Shown here: positions 8,113-16,530 of the stretch, piece by piece
Position numbering within the stretch: position 1 is the first letter of the stretch
How the letters are laid out: each line of letters begins with the position of its first letter
Origin: Mycobacterium sp.
Lineage (GTDB): Bacteria > Actinomycetota > Actinomycetes > Mycobacteriales > Mycobacteriaceae
Direction of reading: 5' to 3'
Assembly (NCBI RefSeq): GCF_019247635.1
Contig: NZ_JAFBAR010000089.1
Coordinates: 1-64,000, forward strand
DNA length: 64,000 nt
The notes under the pieces: generated by a model
Database searches by the model: none
What the model was told of the DNA's origin: nothing
The model's input: the letters and a program-made list of their open reading frames with translations, nothing else
Translations under genes and position numbers: made by a program

Positions 8113-9732
8113 TCACCACGCGCGCACCGCGGCGGTCAGTTCATCGAGCAGCGCGGCCGCGCGTTCCTGAGCGGCACTTAGATCTTCGGCGGCAGACGCG
8201 ACAGAGCAGCGAATTTCCAAGTAGCACTTCAGTTTTGGCTCGGTCCCCGATGGCCGAACCGCGAGCCGAGCCGACGTGTCGTCGTCGCCGCCGGTGAAGA
8301 TCAGTATGTCGGTGAAATCGGTTGGGCCGGAAGGAGCACCGGAAAGAGAAGTGAAGAAGCCGATCAGCCGAGCCGGCGGGTCCGCGCGCAGTTGCCGCAT
8401 CAAGACGGCCGCCTCGTCGGGGCCTGCGACACGACGCGACACCGCCGCCACCTTGTGCACCCCGTGGCGCCGGGCGAGGTCGTCCAGCGCATCGGGCACC
8501 GAACGTCCCTCGTTCTTGAGCGCGGCCACCAGGTCGCACGCCAACACCGCGGCGCTGATGCCGTCCTTGTCGCGCACGGCGTCGGGATCGACGCAATGGC
8601 CGATCGCTTCCTCGTAGGCGTACGCCAGGGTCCCGGGCCGGTCGGCATCGGCGCGCGCCAGCCATTTGAAGCCGGTGCGGGTTTCGACGTGCACCGCGCC
8701 GTAGTGCGCGGCTATCGCCGCCAGCATGCGTGAGGAAACCACCGTGCTGGCCACCACCACCGTCGCGGGTTCTTGTGCCTGCGAGAGTATGTAATCGCCC
8801 AGCAGCCAACCGGTTTCGTCACCGGACAACATTCGCCACCCCGATGGGGTGGGTATTCCCACCGCGCACCGGTCGGCGTCGGGGTCCAGCGCGATCGCGA
8901 CGTCAGCGTCGACGTCGGCCGCGAGCGCGAGCAGCGCGTCGGTGGCACCCGGTTCCTCGGGATTCGGGAACGGGACGGTGGGGAATTCGGGATCCGGCGC
9001 GAACTGCGCCGCGACAGTATGCACGTCGTCGAACCCGGCCCGCTGCAACGCCTTTAGGGCCACGGCCCCGCCAACGCCGTGCATCGGCGTGAGGGCCGGC
9101 CGGACCGAGCCGGTGCCGCGCCGGACGCCGGCTGCCCGCTCGACATAGCGCTCGACCAGGTCTGTGGCGCGGGCGTTGGGTGGGTCGACGGGCCGGCGGG
9201 CGATTTCGTCGGCCGGGGGAGCGGCCGACATCGCGGCTTCGATCTGGTGGTCGGTTGGCGAGACGATCTGGACGCCACCGTCGAGATAAACCTTGTAGCC
9301 GTTGTCGGCCGGCGGGTTGTGCGATGCCGTGATCTGGATGCCGGCGCCGGCGCCCGTATGCCTGACCCCGAACGCGACCACCGGCGTAGGCACCGGGCCG
9401 GATAGCTGTAACACGGAAAACCCCGCGGCGGCAAGCACTTCCGACGCTACGGTAGCGAACGTGCTCGAACCGTGCCGGGCATCGTGCCCGACGATCGCCG
9501 TTGTGGGGGCGGCGCGCCGTTCGGTGAGCACCCGTGCCAGCGCCCAGGTGGCTCGCGACACCACCGCGACGTTCATCGCATCCGGACCGCCGCGCACCGG
9601 TCCGCGCAACCCCGCTGTGCCGAACTTCAGCGGGCGGGCGAACCGCGCGGCGAGTTCGTCGGGGTCGCACGCGGCCAGCTCGGCGGCCGTCTGCGGGTCC
9701 GGGTCGTGCGCGATCCAATCCTCGGGCGTCAC
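8113..9732 (-). CDS. pmmB: Phosphomannomutase/phosphoglucomutase family
   Basis: 539 residues, an alpha-D-phosphohexomutase interconverting sugar 1- and 6-phosphates. The active-site serine loop reads TASHNPPADNGYK (about 138-150), the Mg2+ loop is DPDADR (about 280), a sugar-recognition EEA follows in YAYEEAIGH, and the phosphate-binding loop is RPSGTEPKLK near the end. I chose the GTG at 9732 (VTPEDWIAHDPDP), which matches the start of Rv3308; a TTG at 9744 is possible and would leave one base after the punA stop. It is cotranscribed with punA upstream. The name pmmB follows M. tuberculosis; PGM2-like members may prefer pentose or glucose phosphates, so substrate is not certain. Confidence 0.93.
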   Translation of the reverse strand: MTPEDWIAHDPDPQTAAELAACDPDELAARFARPLKFGTAGLRGPVRGGPDAMNVAVVSRATWALARVLTERRAAPTTAIVGHDARHGSSTFATVASEVLAAAGFSVLQLSGPVPTPVVAFGVRHTGAGAGIQITASHNPPADNGYKVYLDGGVQIVSPTDHQIEAAMSAAPPADEIARRPVDPPNARATDLVERYVERAAGVRRGTGSVRPALTPMHGVGGAVALKALQRAGFDDVHTVAAQFAPDPEFPTVPFPNPEEPGATDALLALAADVDADVAIALDPDADRCAVGIPTPSGWRMLSGDETGWLLGDYILSQAQEPATVVVASTVVSSRMLAAIAAHYGAVHVETRTGFKWLARADADRPGTLAYAYEEAIGHCVDPDAVRDKDGISAAVLACDLVAALKNEGRSVPDALDDLARRHGVHKVAAVSRRVAGPDEAAVLMRQLRADPPARLIGFFTSLSGAPSGPTDFTDILIFTGGDDDTSARLAVRPSGTEPKLKCYLEIRCSVASAAEDLSAAQERAAALLDELTAAVRAW

Positions 9733-9745
9733 GGTGGAGCTCAAG

Positions 9746-10567
9746 CTATGACGGGACTCGGGCTATGCGCTCGATAATCAGGGCCAGCAGCGCGCCGATC
9801 CGGCTCGCCGACGCCGCCGCGGCCGCAAGTACATCCGTGTGCCGGAGTGGCTCGCCGGTGATCCCCGCGGCGAGGTTTGTCACCAGGGAGACACCCAGCA
9901 CCTCGGCGCCGGCCGCCCGGGCGGCGATGGTTTCATGCACCGTCGACATGCCGACCAGGTCTGCGCCCAGGATCCGCAACATCCGGATTTCCGCGGGCGT
10001 CTCGTAGTGCGGCCCCGGCATTCCCGCGTACACGCCTTCGGTCAATCCGGGGTCGGCTTGCCGGGCGAGTTGCCGCAGCCGCAGTGAATACGCGTCGGTC
10101 AGGTCGACGAAGTGGGGGCCGATCAGCGGCGACCGCGTCGTGAGGTTCAGGTGGTCGCTGATCAGCACCGGCTGGCCGACTTCCAGGTCCGGTCGCAGTC
10201 CACCGGCCGCGTTGGTGAGCACGATGATTCGCGCCCCCGCGGCGCAGGCCGCCCGCACCGGATGCACGACGTGCAGCAGGTCATGACCCTCGTAGGGGTG
10301 GATGCGGCCGGCCAGCACCAGCACCCGGTGGTCTCCGATGGGTACCGACAGCAGCTCGCCGAGATGCCCGAGCGCGGTCGGAGGCGCGAAGCCGGGCAGT
10401 TCGGCTTGGGGCAGCACGGCCGTCGGGGTGCCGAGTGCCGCTACCGCCGGCGTCCATCCCGATCCAAGCACGATTGCGACGTCGTGCTCGCCGACCCCGG
10501 TGCGCTCGGCGATGACCCGAGCCGCCAGGCGCGCGAGGTCACCGGGATCGGTCGGTGGGCTGGTCAC
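9746..10567 (-). CDS. punA: Purine nucleoside phosphorylase
   Basis: 273 residues from the GTG at 10567 ([11 protein letters not shown]). It cleaves purine nucleosides with phosphate to the base and ribose 1-phosphate. Motifs of the trimeric PNP class: VLGSGW near residue 35 (phosphate), GRIHPYEGH near 88, NAAGGL near 118, [19 protein letters not shown] near 190 (purine and ribose), and [10 protein letters not shown] near 235. It matches Rv3307 (called deoD or punA). pmmB follows immediately, and ribose 1-phosphate from this reaction could feed a mutase. A longer frame to 10654 is rejected because the homologous N-terminus begins here. Confidence 0.96.
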   Translation of the reverse strand: MTSPPTDPGDLARLAARVIAERTGVGEHDVAIVLGSGWTPAVAALGTPTAVLPQAELPGFAPPTALGHLGELLSVPIGDHRVLVLAGRIHPYEGHDLLHVVHPVRAACAAGARIIVLTNAAGGLRPDLEVGQPVLISDHLNLTTRSPLIGPHFVDLTDAYSLRLRQLARQADPGLTEGVYAGMPGPHYETPAEIRMLRILGADLVGMSTVHETIAARAAGAEVLGVSLVTNLAAGITGEPLRHTDVLAAAAASASRIGALLALIIERIARVPS

Positions 10568-10575
10568 AGTGGGCG

Positions 10576-10581
10576 AGCCTA
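10576..10581 (-). promoter_or_regulatory. -10 box of punA
   Basis: TAGGCT on the minus strand, eight bases before the GTG at 10567. Confidence 0.45.
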
Positions 10582-10619
10582 GCCGGGCGACGGCGAGCAC
10601 CGGAACGCCCGCGGCGCGG

Positions 10620-10650
10620 CGAGCACCGGACGGTGCGAGCAAGGTGCTCG
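10620..10650 (-). terminator. Hairpin downstream of the PPE-MPTR gene
   Basis: CGAGCACC (10620-10627) and GGTGCTCG (10643-10650) form a perfect 8-bp stem with a 15-base loop, 26 bases past the PPE stop and upstream of the punA promoter. GCGAGCACCGGA also occurs once more nearby as a direct repeat (from 10593). Confidence 0.45.
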
Positions 10651-10675
10651 GCAATCGGGCCTAGCGTTCAGCCGC

Positions 10676-12373
10676 TCAGCTGTTGAAGAACCCCGAAACG
10701 AAGCCGTGGCTGATCGAATTGAAGTAGCCCGAGGTGTACCCATCGAGGGTGGTGTTGTAGTAACCGGTGGTCCCGCCCTCGAAGATGCCCGTCGTGTTGT
10801 GGACGCCCGACCCGTAGGCACCGATCTGATTTTGGATGCCACTGACGTAGTCGCCGGTGTTGTTGAACCCCGAGCTGTTGGTGCCGGTGTTTCCGTAACC
10901 CGAACTCGTCCCGGGTAGGTCCCACGGGGAACCGGTGCCGGTGTTCAGGTCGCCCGAGTTGAAGAAGCCGGTGTTGATGCTGCCCGAGTTGAAGAAGCCG
11001 GTGTTGTAGTTGCCGCTGTTGAACCATCCGGTGTTGAAGTCGCCCGAGTTGAACCATCCGGTGTTCCGGTTGCCCGAGTTGAAGCTTCCGGTATCCCAGA
11101 TGCCCGCGTTGCCAATGCCGGTGGTGAACGTGCCCGCGTTGCCGATGCCGGTGTTCACGCCGTAGCCGGGGGCGGGGCCGAAGCCGGAGTTCCACATGCC
11201 GACGTCGCCGCCGCCGGAGTTTCCGAAGCCCGAGGCCCCGTTGCCCGAGTTGAACAATCCGACGGCGTTGTTGCCCGAGTTTCCGAAGCCGACGTCGTTG
11301 GTGCCGGAGTTGAAGCCGCCGAAGCCGGTCTGATGGTTGCCGGTGAGGCCGATGCCGATGTTGCCGTTGCCCGTGTTACCGAAGCCGATGTTCCCCGCGC
11401 CGGTGTTGCCCCAGCCGAAGTTCCCGGAGCCGACGTTGCCGTCACCGAAGTTGTTGCTGCCGATATTGCCGCTGCCGATGTTGGCGAAGGCGTTTGTGCC
11501 GTTCAGGCCGACGTTGCCGAAGCCCAGGTTGTAGGCACCGACGTTGCCGAAGCCCGGGTTGAAATCACCGACGTTGCCGCTGCCCAGGTTGAACTTGCCG
11601 AGGTTGCCGCTACCCAGGTTGAAGCTGCCGACGTTGCCGCTGCCGAAGTTGGTCTCGCCGAGGTTTCCGCTGCCGACGCTGACCTCGCCGCCGTTGCCGC
11701 TGCCCAGGTTCCAACTTTGGCTGTTGCCCACACCGATGTTCACCAAGTGCTGGTTGCCGATGCCGAACACGGTGAAGCCGGGGAGGCGCTCGATTGGCCC
11801 GAAGATCGGTCCGAGGATGTTGGCCTCCACCGAATAGATGGTGTCGCCGAAAGAGTCCGCTGCGGTGGACCACGGCGTCAGCTCGGCGGCCGCGGCGGAA
11901 GCACCGGAGTGATAGCCGACCAACGCGGCGACGTCCTGGGCCCACATCTCCTCGTATTGGGCTTCGGTGGCGGCGATTGCGGGGGCGTTCTGGCCGAACA
12001 GATTCGACACGACCAGCGACACCAGATTGTCGCGGTTGGCACCGACCAGGGCCGGCGGCACCGTCGCCGCTTGCGCGGCCTCGAAGGCGGCTGCCACCGT
12101 CTTGGCCTGGGCGGCGGCGCCTTGCGCCTGCCCCGACGCCGCGCTGAGGAAGCTGGTGTAGGGGGCGGCCGCCGACGTCATCGCCACGGACGCGGGGCCC
12201 TGCCAGGCTTGTCCCGCTAGATCCGTGGTCACCGAGGAAAACGACGACGCGGCTGAGCTGAGCTCAGCGGCCAGGCTGTCCCAGGCCGCCGCGGCTTCCA
12301 GCATCGGCCCAGAACCGGGACCGACGAACATCTGGAAGGAGTTGATCTCCGGGGGTAACACCATGAAACTCAT
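10676..12373 (-). CDS. PPE-family protein with pentapeptide repeats (PPE-MPTR)
   Basis: 565 residues. The N-terminal ~180 residues are a PPE domain: [15 protein letters not shown], the WQGPAS turn near residue 58, and the helical second half. From about residue 215 to the end are repeats of the form NxGxGNxG and FNSGxxNTG, the major polymorphic tandem repeat type. AGAAGGGAC precedes the ATG at 12373. PPE proteins are exported by ESX type VII systems, usually with a PE partner; no PE gene is adjacent. The protein stops inside the repeat pattern ([17 protein letters not shown]), without the extra C-terminal region of many relatives. It is inserted between punA and amiB1, which are neighbours in H37Rv as recalled. 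Confidence 0.92.
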   Translation of the reverse strand: MSFMVLPPEINSFQMFVGPGSGPMLEAAAAWDSLAAELSSAASSFSSVTTDLAGQAWQGPASVAMTSAAAPYTSFLSAASGQAQGAAAQAKTVAAAFEAAQAATVPPALVGANRDNLVSLVVSNLFGQNAPAIAATEAQYEEMWAQDVAALVGYHSGASAAAAELTPWSTAADSFGDTIYSVEANILGPIFGPIERLPGFTVFGIGNQHLVNIGVGNSQSWNLGSGNGGEVSVGSGNLGETNFGSGNVGSFNLGSGNLGKFNLGSGNVGDFNPGFGNVGAYNLGFGNVGLNGTNAFANIGSGNIGSNNFGDGNVGSGNFGWGNTGAGNIGFGNTGNGNIGIGLTGNHQTGFGGFNSGTNDVGFGNSGNNAVGLFNSGNGASGFGNSGGGDVGMWNSGFGPAPGYGVNTGIGNAGTFTTGIGNAGIWDTGSFNSGNRNTGWFNSGDFNTGWFNSGNYNTGFFNSGSINTGFFNSGDLNTGTGSPWDLPGTSSGYGNTGTNSSGFNNTGDYVSGIQNQIGAYGSGVHNTTGIFEGGTTGYYNTTLDGYTSGYFNSISHGFVSGFFNS

Positions 12374-12489
12374 CGATAGTCCCTTCTAGTTGCGGGTAGT
12401 CGCCGATCCCTGCTCAGCAGGCGGCGTGGGGCCGAACGAACACCGCCGCATTTCGCGCCACGCCCACCCCTTCCGCTGTACCTACCAGA

Positions 12490-12540
12490 TGTCAATCATA
12501 TGGACATATACCATACTTTTTGGATGGTTGCACTGGGTAT
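12490..12540. promoter_or_regulatory. AT-rich control region between PPE and amiB1
   Basis: This divergent gap holds an unusually AT-rich island. TATGG (12499-12503) and CCATA (12511-12515) form a dyad with a seven-base centre, next to a CATATG. TTGACA lies on the minus strand at 12490-12495 as a possible -35 for the PPE gene, but no good -10 sits at normal spacing. Confidence 0.35.
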
Positions 12541-12572
12541 TAGTAGGGAAGTGGTTCGGCCGGCGATGGTGA

Positions 12573-12578
12573 GATACT
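12573..12578 (+). promoter_or_regulatory. -10 box of amiB1
   Basis: GATACT, six bases before the ATG at 12585; there is no ribosome site, so a leaderless message is likely. Confidence 0.5.
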
Positions 12579-12584
12579 GCCAAC

Positions 12585-13775
12585 ATGCCCCCAACCACCG
12601 CACTTGACAGCGTCGAGGGGCTGGTTCGGGGCCGTGGCGGCGATCTGATCGAGTTGTCCCATGCCATCCACGCCGAGCCCGAGTTGTCGTTCGCCGAACA
12701 TCGCAGCTGCGCCAAGACGCAGGCGCTGGTCGCCGAGCGCGGTTTCGAGGTCAGTGCGGTGGCCGGCTTGGACACCGCGTTCCGTGCCGATTTCGGCAGC
12801 GGCCCGCTGGTCGTCGGCGTGTGCGCCGAGTACGACGCGTTGCCCGAGATCGGCCATGCCTGCGGGCACAACATCATCGCGGCGGCGGCGGTGGGCACCG
12901 TGCTCGCGCTGGCTGAGGTGGCCGACGACCTTGGCCTGACGGTCGCCCTGCTGGGCACGCCGGCCGAAGAGTCCGGCGGCGGTAAGGCGCTGATGCTGCA
13001 GGCCGGAACGTTCGACGACGTCGCGGTCGCCGTGATGGTGCACCCCGGGCCGAGCGACATCGCCGGGGCTCGGTCGTTGGCGCTGTCCGAGGTGACCGTG
13101 CACTACCAGGGCAAGGAATCGCATGCCGCCGTCGCGCCGTACCAGGGGCTCAATGCCGCCGACGCGGTGACCGTCGCGCAAGTCGCCATCGGTTTACTGC
13201 GACAACAACTTTGGCCGGGCCAGATGATGCACGGGATCGTCACCGACGGCGGGCAGGCGGTCAACGTCATCCCTGGGCGCGCGACGTTGCAGTATGCGAT
13301 GCGGGCGGTCGAATCCGACTCACTGCGACAGCTGGAGGGCAGGCTGTACGCGTGCTTCGCCGCGGGCGCGCTGGCCGCCGGCTGCGAGTACGAAATCGAC
13401 TCGCCCGCACCGCCTTACGCGGAACTCAAACCTGACCGATGGCTGGCCGACGTGTGCCGGGAGGAGATGCGCCGGCTCGGCCGCGAGCCGGTACCGGCCG
13501 CCGTCGAGGCGGAGTTGCCGTTGGGCAGCACCGACATGGGCAACGTGACGCAGGTGCTGCCCGGAATCCATCCGGTGATCGGTGTGGACGCCGGGGGGGC
13601 TACCGTCCACCAGCGCGCGTTCGCCGCCGCTGCTGCGGGTCCCAGTGCCGACCGCGCGGTGGTCGACGGCGCGATCATGCTGGCGCGCACCGTAGTCCAG
13701 CTGGCGGAGGACCCCGCCGAGCGGGATCGGGTGCTGGCGGCCCAGCAACTCAGGGCCGGCAAGGCGGCGCCATGA
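12585..13775 (+). CDS. amiB1: M20 amidohydrolase AmiB1
   Basis: 396 residues, M20/ACY1L2-type metallopeptidase fold. Metal-site motifs are CAEYDALPEIGHACGHN (about 84-100), with the Asp and His expected to bind the dinuclear metal, and the catalytic Glu pair in GTPAEESGGGK (about 128-138). A dimerisation domain lies between about 185 and 290. The family hydrolyses N-acyl or p-aminobenzoyl-amino acid bonds; the natural substrate is not known. The gene overlaps amiA1 by four bases (ATGA), so the two are translationally coupled. It matches Rv3306c. Confidence 0.92.
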   Translation: MPPTTALDSVEGLVRGRGGDLIELSHAIHAEPELSFAEHRSCAKTQALVAERGFEVSAVAGLDTAFRADFGSGPLVVGVCAEYDALPEIGHACGHNIIAAAAVGTVLALAEVADDLGLTVALLGTPAEESGGGKALMLQAGTFDDVAVAVMVHPGPSDIAGARSLALSEVTVHYQGKESHAAVAPYQGLNAADAVTVAQVAIGLLRQQLWPGQMMHGIVTDGGQAVNVIPGRATLQYAMRAVESDSLRQLEGRLYACFAAGALAAGCEYEIDSPAPPYAELKPDRWLADVCREEMRRLGREPVPAAVEAELPLGSTDMGNVTQVLPGIHPVIGVDAGGATVHQRAFAAAAAGPSADRAVVDGAIMLARTVVQLAEDPAERDRVLAAQQLRAGKAAP

Positions 13776-14941
13776 GCCTTGTCGACACCGCTGAGTCCTG
13801 GCTGGCCGCCCACTACGACGACCTGGTCGGCTGGCGCCGGCACATCCACCGCTACCCGGAGCTGGGCCGCCAGGAATACGCCACCACCCAGTTCGTCGCG
13901 GAGCGGTTGGCCGACGCGGGACTCAATCCGAAGGTGCTGCCCGGCGGGACCGGGCTGACCTGCGATCTCGGTCCCGAGCATCGGCCGAAGATCGCGCTGC
14001 GTGCCGACATGGACGCGCTGCCCATGGCCGAGCGCACCGGCGCGGCGTACGAATCCACGATGCCCAACGTCGCCCACGCCTGCGGTCACGACGCACACAC
14101 CGCGATCCTGCTGGGCACGGCGCTGGCGCTGGCGTCGGTGGCCGAGCTGCCCGTCGGCGTGCGGCTGATCTTCCAGGCGGCCGAAGAGCTGATGCCCGGC
14201 GGCGCCATCGACGCGATCGCGGCCGGCGTGCTTACCGGGGTGTCGCGAATCTTCGCCTTGCACTGCGATCCCCGACTCGAAGTCGGCAAGGTCGCGGTCA
14301 GGCAGGGGCCCATCACGTCGGCGGCCGACCAGATCGAGATCACGCTGTATTCGCCGGGTGGGCACACGTCACGCCCCCACCTGACCGCCGATCTGGTCTA
14401 CGGGCTTGGCACGCTGATCACCGGGCTGCCCGGGGTGCTGTCGCGTCGCCTCGACCCGCGCAACGGCACGGTGTTGGTGTGGGGCGCGGTCAATGCCGGT
14501 GTGGCGCCCAACGCCATTCCGCAGACCGGCGTCCTGGCGGGCACAGTGCGCACCGCCAGCCGGCACACCTGGCTCGTGCTCGAGGGGACGATCCGCGCGG
14601 CCGTCGCCGGGCTGCTGTCACCGTTGGGAATCGAACACAGGCTGCACTACCGGCGAGGCGTTCCGCCGGTGGTCAACGAGGACGTCTCGACGCGCATACT
14701 TACCCACGCGATCGAAGCCGTCGGCCCCGATGTGCTCGCCGACACCCGGCAGTCCGGTGGGGGTGAGGACTTCTCCTGGTATCTCGAGGAAATCCCCGGG
14801 GCCATGGCCCGCCTGGGGGTGTGGTCGGGCGAGGGTCCGCAGTTGGATCTGCACCAGCCGACGTTCGATCTCGACGAACGCGCGTTGGGCATCGGCATGC
14901 GGGTGATGGTCAACATCATCGAACAGGCCGCCACTTTTTAA
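13772..14941 (+). CDS. amiA1: M20D amidohydrolase AmiA1
   Basis: 389 residues from the ATG overlapping the amiB1 stop. Motifs of the IAA-amino-acid hydrolase/hippuricase subfamily: WRRHIHRYPELG (about 21-32), RADMDALPM (about 73-81), HACGHDAHTA (about 98-107), and QAAEELMPGG (about 132-141) with the catalytic Glu; SGGGEDFSWY near 330 supplies the later metal-site region. Likely a cytoplasmic hydrolase of N-acylated amino acids. It matches Rv3305c. In H37Rv the next gene is Rv3304; here a repeat-flanked cassette intervenes. Confidence 0.92.
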   Translation: MSLVDTAESWLAAHYDDLVGWRRHIHRYPELGRQEYATTQFVAERLADAGLNPKVLPGGTGLTCDLGPEHRPKIALRADMDALPMAERTGAAYESTMPNVAHACGHDAHTAILLGTALALASVAELPVGVRLIFQAAEELMPGGAIDAIAAGVLTGVSRIFALHCDPRLEVGKVAVRQGPITSAADQIEITLYSPGGHTSRPHLTADLVYGLGTLITGLPGVLSRRLDPRNGTVLVWGAVNAGVAPNAIPQTGVLAGTVRTASRHTWLVLEGTIRAAVAGLLSPLGIEHRLHYRRGVPPVVNEDVSTRILTHAIEAVGPDVLADTRQSGGGEDFSWYLEEIPGAMARLGVWSGEGPQLDLHQPTFDLDERALGIGMRVMVNIIEQAATF

Positions 14942-14942
14942 C

Positions 14943-15001
14943 CGCGAGCGTGCGTGCCTGTGCACGACACGCCGCGCCTTTATGGCATTCCGCGCACGCT
15001 C
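14943..15001. repeat. Left 59-base inverted repeat of the AbiEi-like cassette
   Basis: Begins CGCGAGCGTGCGTG and ends TGGCATTCCGCGCACGCTC. The reverse complement of 15930-15988 matches it along its whole length at roughly 80%, with the last nine bases identical. Its own ends (GAGCGTGCG and CGCACGCTC) are also inverted, so each copy can fold into a hairpin. It starts two bases after the amiA1 stop. Confidence 0.85.
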
Positions 15002-15049
15002 GGCAGGGGTGAATTGTGGGTACGCCGCGCTGCGCCGACGATACCCGGC

Positions 15050-15931
15050 GTGAATGCGGAGCTCGACGGGTTGCTCGTTGCGCAAGGCGACGTGGTGACC
15101 TCCGCCCAGGCGTTGACCCACCTCACCCGACGCGGCCTGGAAGCCGATTTGAAATGCGGTGTGCTGCAAAAGCTTTGGTACGGAATTTACGGCCGCGGTG
15201 AGGACACCGCCGCGCTCCGGCTGCGCGGCCTGGATCTGGCGACCGGGACGAGGATCGCGGTGTGCCTGAGCACCGCCGCGGCCGCGTACGGCTTCGACAC
15301 CGAACGGGACAGGGACCTCCATGTGCTCAATCCGGGTGGCCGGCAATTGCGACCTACCCGCGGTCTGGTCGTGCACCGGCGTGCGGGCGCGCCGCTATCC
15401 GTCGTCGAGGGACGCCCGGCCACCGAGCCGGCCTGGACGGCGATCGAGGTGGCCCGGGGCCTGCGCCGGCCACGAGCGCTGGCGACACTGGACGCCGCGC
15501 TGCGCAGCGGTGCTTGCGGCCGCAACGAACTGCGGCGCGTGCTCAAGCAGCACTCCGGGCGGCGTGGTGTCGTCGCGGTGCGGGAGTTGCTCGAATTGGC
15601 GTCGCCGCTGGCCGAGTCGCCGATGGAGAGCGAGGCCCGCCTGGTCATGCTCGACGGCGGTTTGCCGCCGCCGGTGTTGCAGTACAAGGTCGTCGACCTC
15701 AACGGCGAAACCTGGCGGTTCGATTTCGCCTGGCCCGAATACCGGGTCGCGGCCGAGTACGACGGCGTCGACTGGCACAGCGGGCCCCAGGCGTTCCTCC
15801 GCGATCGCAAACGCGGCGCGGCGGTGCACGATCTGGGGTGGATGGTGGTGCCGATCGTCGCGGAAGACGTCAGGTACCGGCCCGTCGAACTCGTCGCCCG
15901 GATCGAACGGCGCCTGCAACGTGCGGCGTGA
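15050..15931 (+). CDS. AbiEi-antitoxin-like protein with PD-(D/E)XK domain
   Basis: 293 residues from the GTG at 15050 (VNAELDGLLVAQGDVVTSAQ), where homologous proteins of this type begin; a longer frame from 14954 would read through the left repeat. Residues 1-60 resemble the winged-helix N-terminus of AbiEi antitoxins. The C-terminal third is DUF559-like: ESEAR, then RFDFAWPEYRVAAEYDGVDW, the E...D...ExD pattern of a PD-(D/E)XK nuclease fold. No AbiEii-type toxin gene is adjacent, so a toxin-antitoxin role is not supported here. It is bounded by two 59-base inverted repeats, the right one overlapping the stop codon. This suggests a mobile or formerly mobile cassette. The biochemical function is unknown. 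Confidence 0.8.
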   Translation: MNAELDGLLVAQGDVVTSAQALTHLTRRGLEADLKCGVLQKLWYGIYGRGEDTAALRLRGLDLATGTRIAVCLSTAAAAYGFDTERDRDLHVLNPGGRQLRPTRGLVVHRRAGAPLSVVEGRPATEPAWTAIEVARGLRRPRALATLDAALRSGACGRNELRRVLKQHSGRRGVVAVRELLELASPLAESPMESEARLVMLDGGLPPPVLQYKVVDLNGETWRFDFAWPEYRVAAEYDGVDWHSGPQAFLRDRKRGAAVHDLGWMVVPIVAEDVRYRPVELVARIERRLQRAA

Positions 15932-15988
15932 GCGTGCGCAGAATGCCAGGCGCAGCGGCGTGTCCCTGAACAGACACGCACGGTCGCG
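15930..15988. repeat. Right 59-base inverted repeat of the AbiEi-like cassette
   Basis: Begins GAGCGTGCGCAGAATGCCA and ends CACGCACGGTCGCG. It is the inverted partner of 14943-15001, overlaps the TGA of the AbiEi-like gene, and ends 11 bases before the convergent Rv3304-like stop. Confidence 0.85.
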
Positions 15989-15998
15989 ACAAGAAAGG

Positions 15999-16472
15999 TT
16001 AGGTCCCGGGTCCGATGTTGCGGGCGGGACGGGTCCGCAGGTCGTGCACGTAATCGCTTGGCGCGCCGGCGATCTCGGCGGCATCGGCCATGACCCCCAG
16101 ATAGCGCGCGGAGGGCAGCCCGCCCTCCCAGGCGTCTAGCACGTACAACCAGGCCAGGACGGGATCGGTGGTGGTGTCCGAGGACAAGCGGTGCACGCGG
16201 CACCGGATCTTCTTGTGCACGCCGAATTCCGAGCCCTCCCAGCGGTCGAGGTTCATTTCGTCGGCCGGCGTCATGTCGTAGAGCACGACGAACACCCGCG
16301 AATCCGGGTCCTCGACAATCGTGGCCAGTGCGCCTTCCCAGCCAATGTCCTCGCCACCGAAGGTCAGCCGCCACCCCGGCAACCAGCCGGTTCCGGCCAT
16401 CGGAGAATGGGGTGCGCGCTTGAGCATCTGGTCTGGATGCATATTCGACCCGTAGGCGGCGTAAAGCGGCAC
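15999..16472 (-). CDS. Gamma-glutamylcyclotransferase-like protein (Rv3304-like)
   Basis: 157 residues, GTG start. The N-terminal MPLYAAYGSNMHPDQM is the substrate-binding YGSN loop of the GGCT fold, and GWRLTFGG follows near residue 33. Members act on gamma-glutamyl dipeptides or serve as AIG2-like proteins; the substrate here is not known. It is divergent from lpdA, with both start codons served by close -10 boxes. Confidence 0.82.
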   Translation of the reverse strand: MPLYAAYGSNMHPDQMLKRAPHSPMAGTGWLPGWRLTFGGEDIGWEGALATIVEDPDSRVFVVLYDMTPADEMNLDRWEGSEFGVHKKIRCRVHRLSSDTTTDPVLAWLYVLDAWEGGLPSARYLGVMADAAEIAGAPSDYVHDLRTRPARNIGPGT

Positions 16473-16478
16473 GGGGAA

Positions 16479-16523
16479 AGCTTAAACGTCACTCTGCGGA
16501 GTGCGCGGCCATCAAGCTAGGTT
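16479..16523. promoter_or_regulatory. Divergent leaderless promoters: Rv3304-like gene and lpdA
   Basis: On the minus strand TAAGCT (16479-16484) lies six bases before the GTG at 16472. On the plus strand TAGGTT (16518-16523) lies seven bases before the GTG at 16531. Neither gene has a clear ribosome site. Confidence 0.55.
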
Positions 16524-16530
16524 AAGGGCT

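Noticed and set aside
10676..11900. CRISPR-like array in the PPE gene
   Set aside because: The short repeats are in frame and encode NxGxGNxG pentapeptides with no uniform spacers.
15050..15931. Complete AbiE toxin-antitoxin pair
   Set aside because: No AbiEii nucleotidyltransferase gene follows or precedes; the next gene is the convergent GGCT-like protein.
15187..16374. Long minus-strand frame of 395 codons across the AbiEi-like gene and the Rv3304-like gene
   Set aside because: It runs through both real genes and both repeats, has no start signal, and its translation is Arg/Pro/Ser-rich as expected for a shadow frame.
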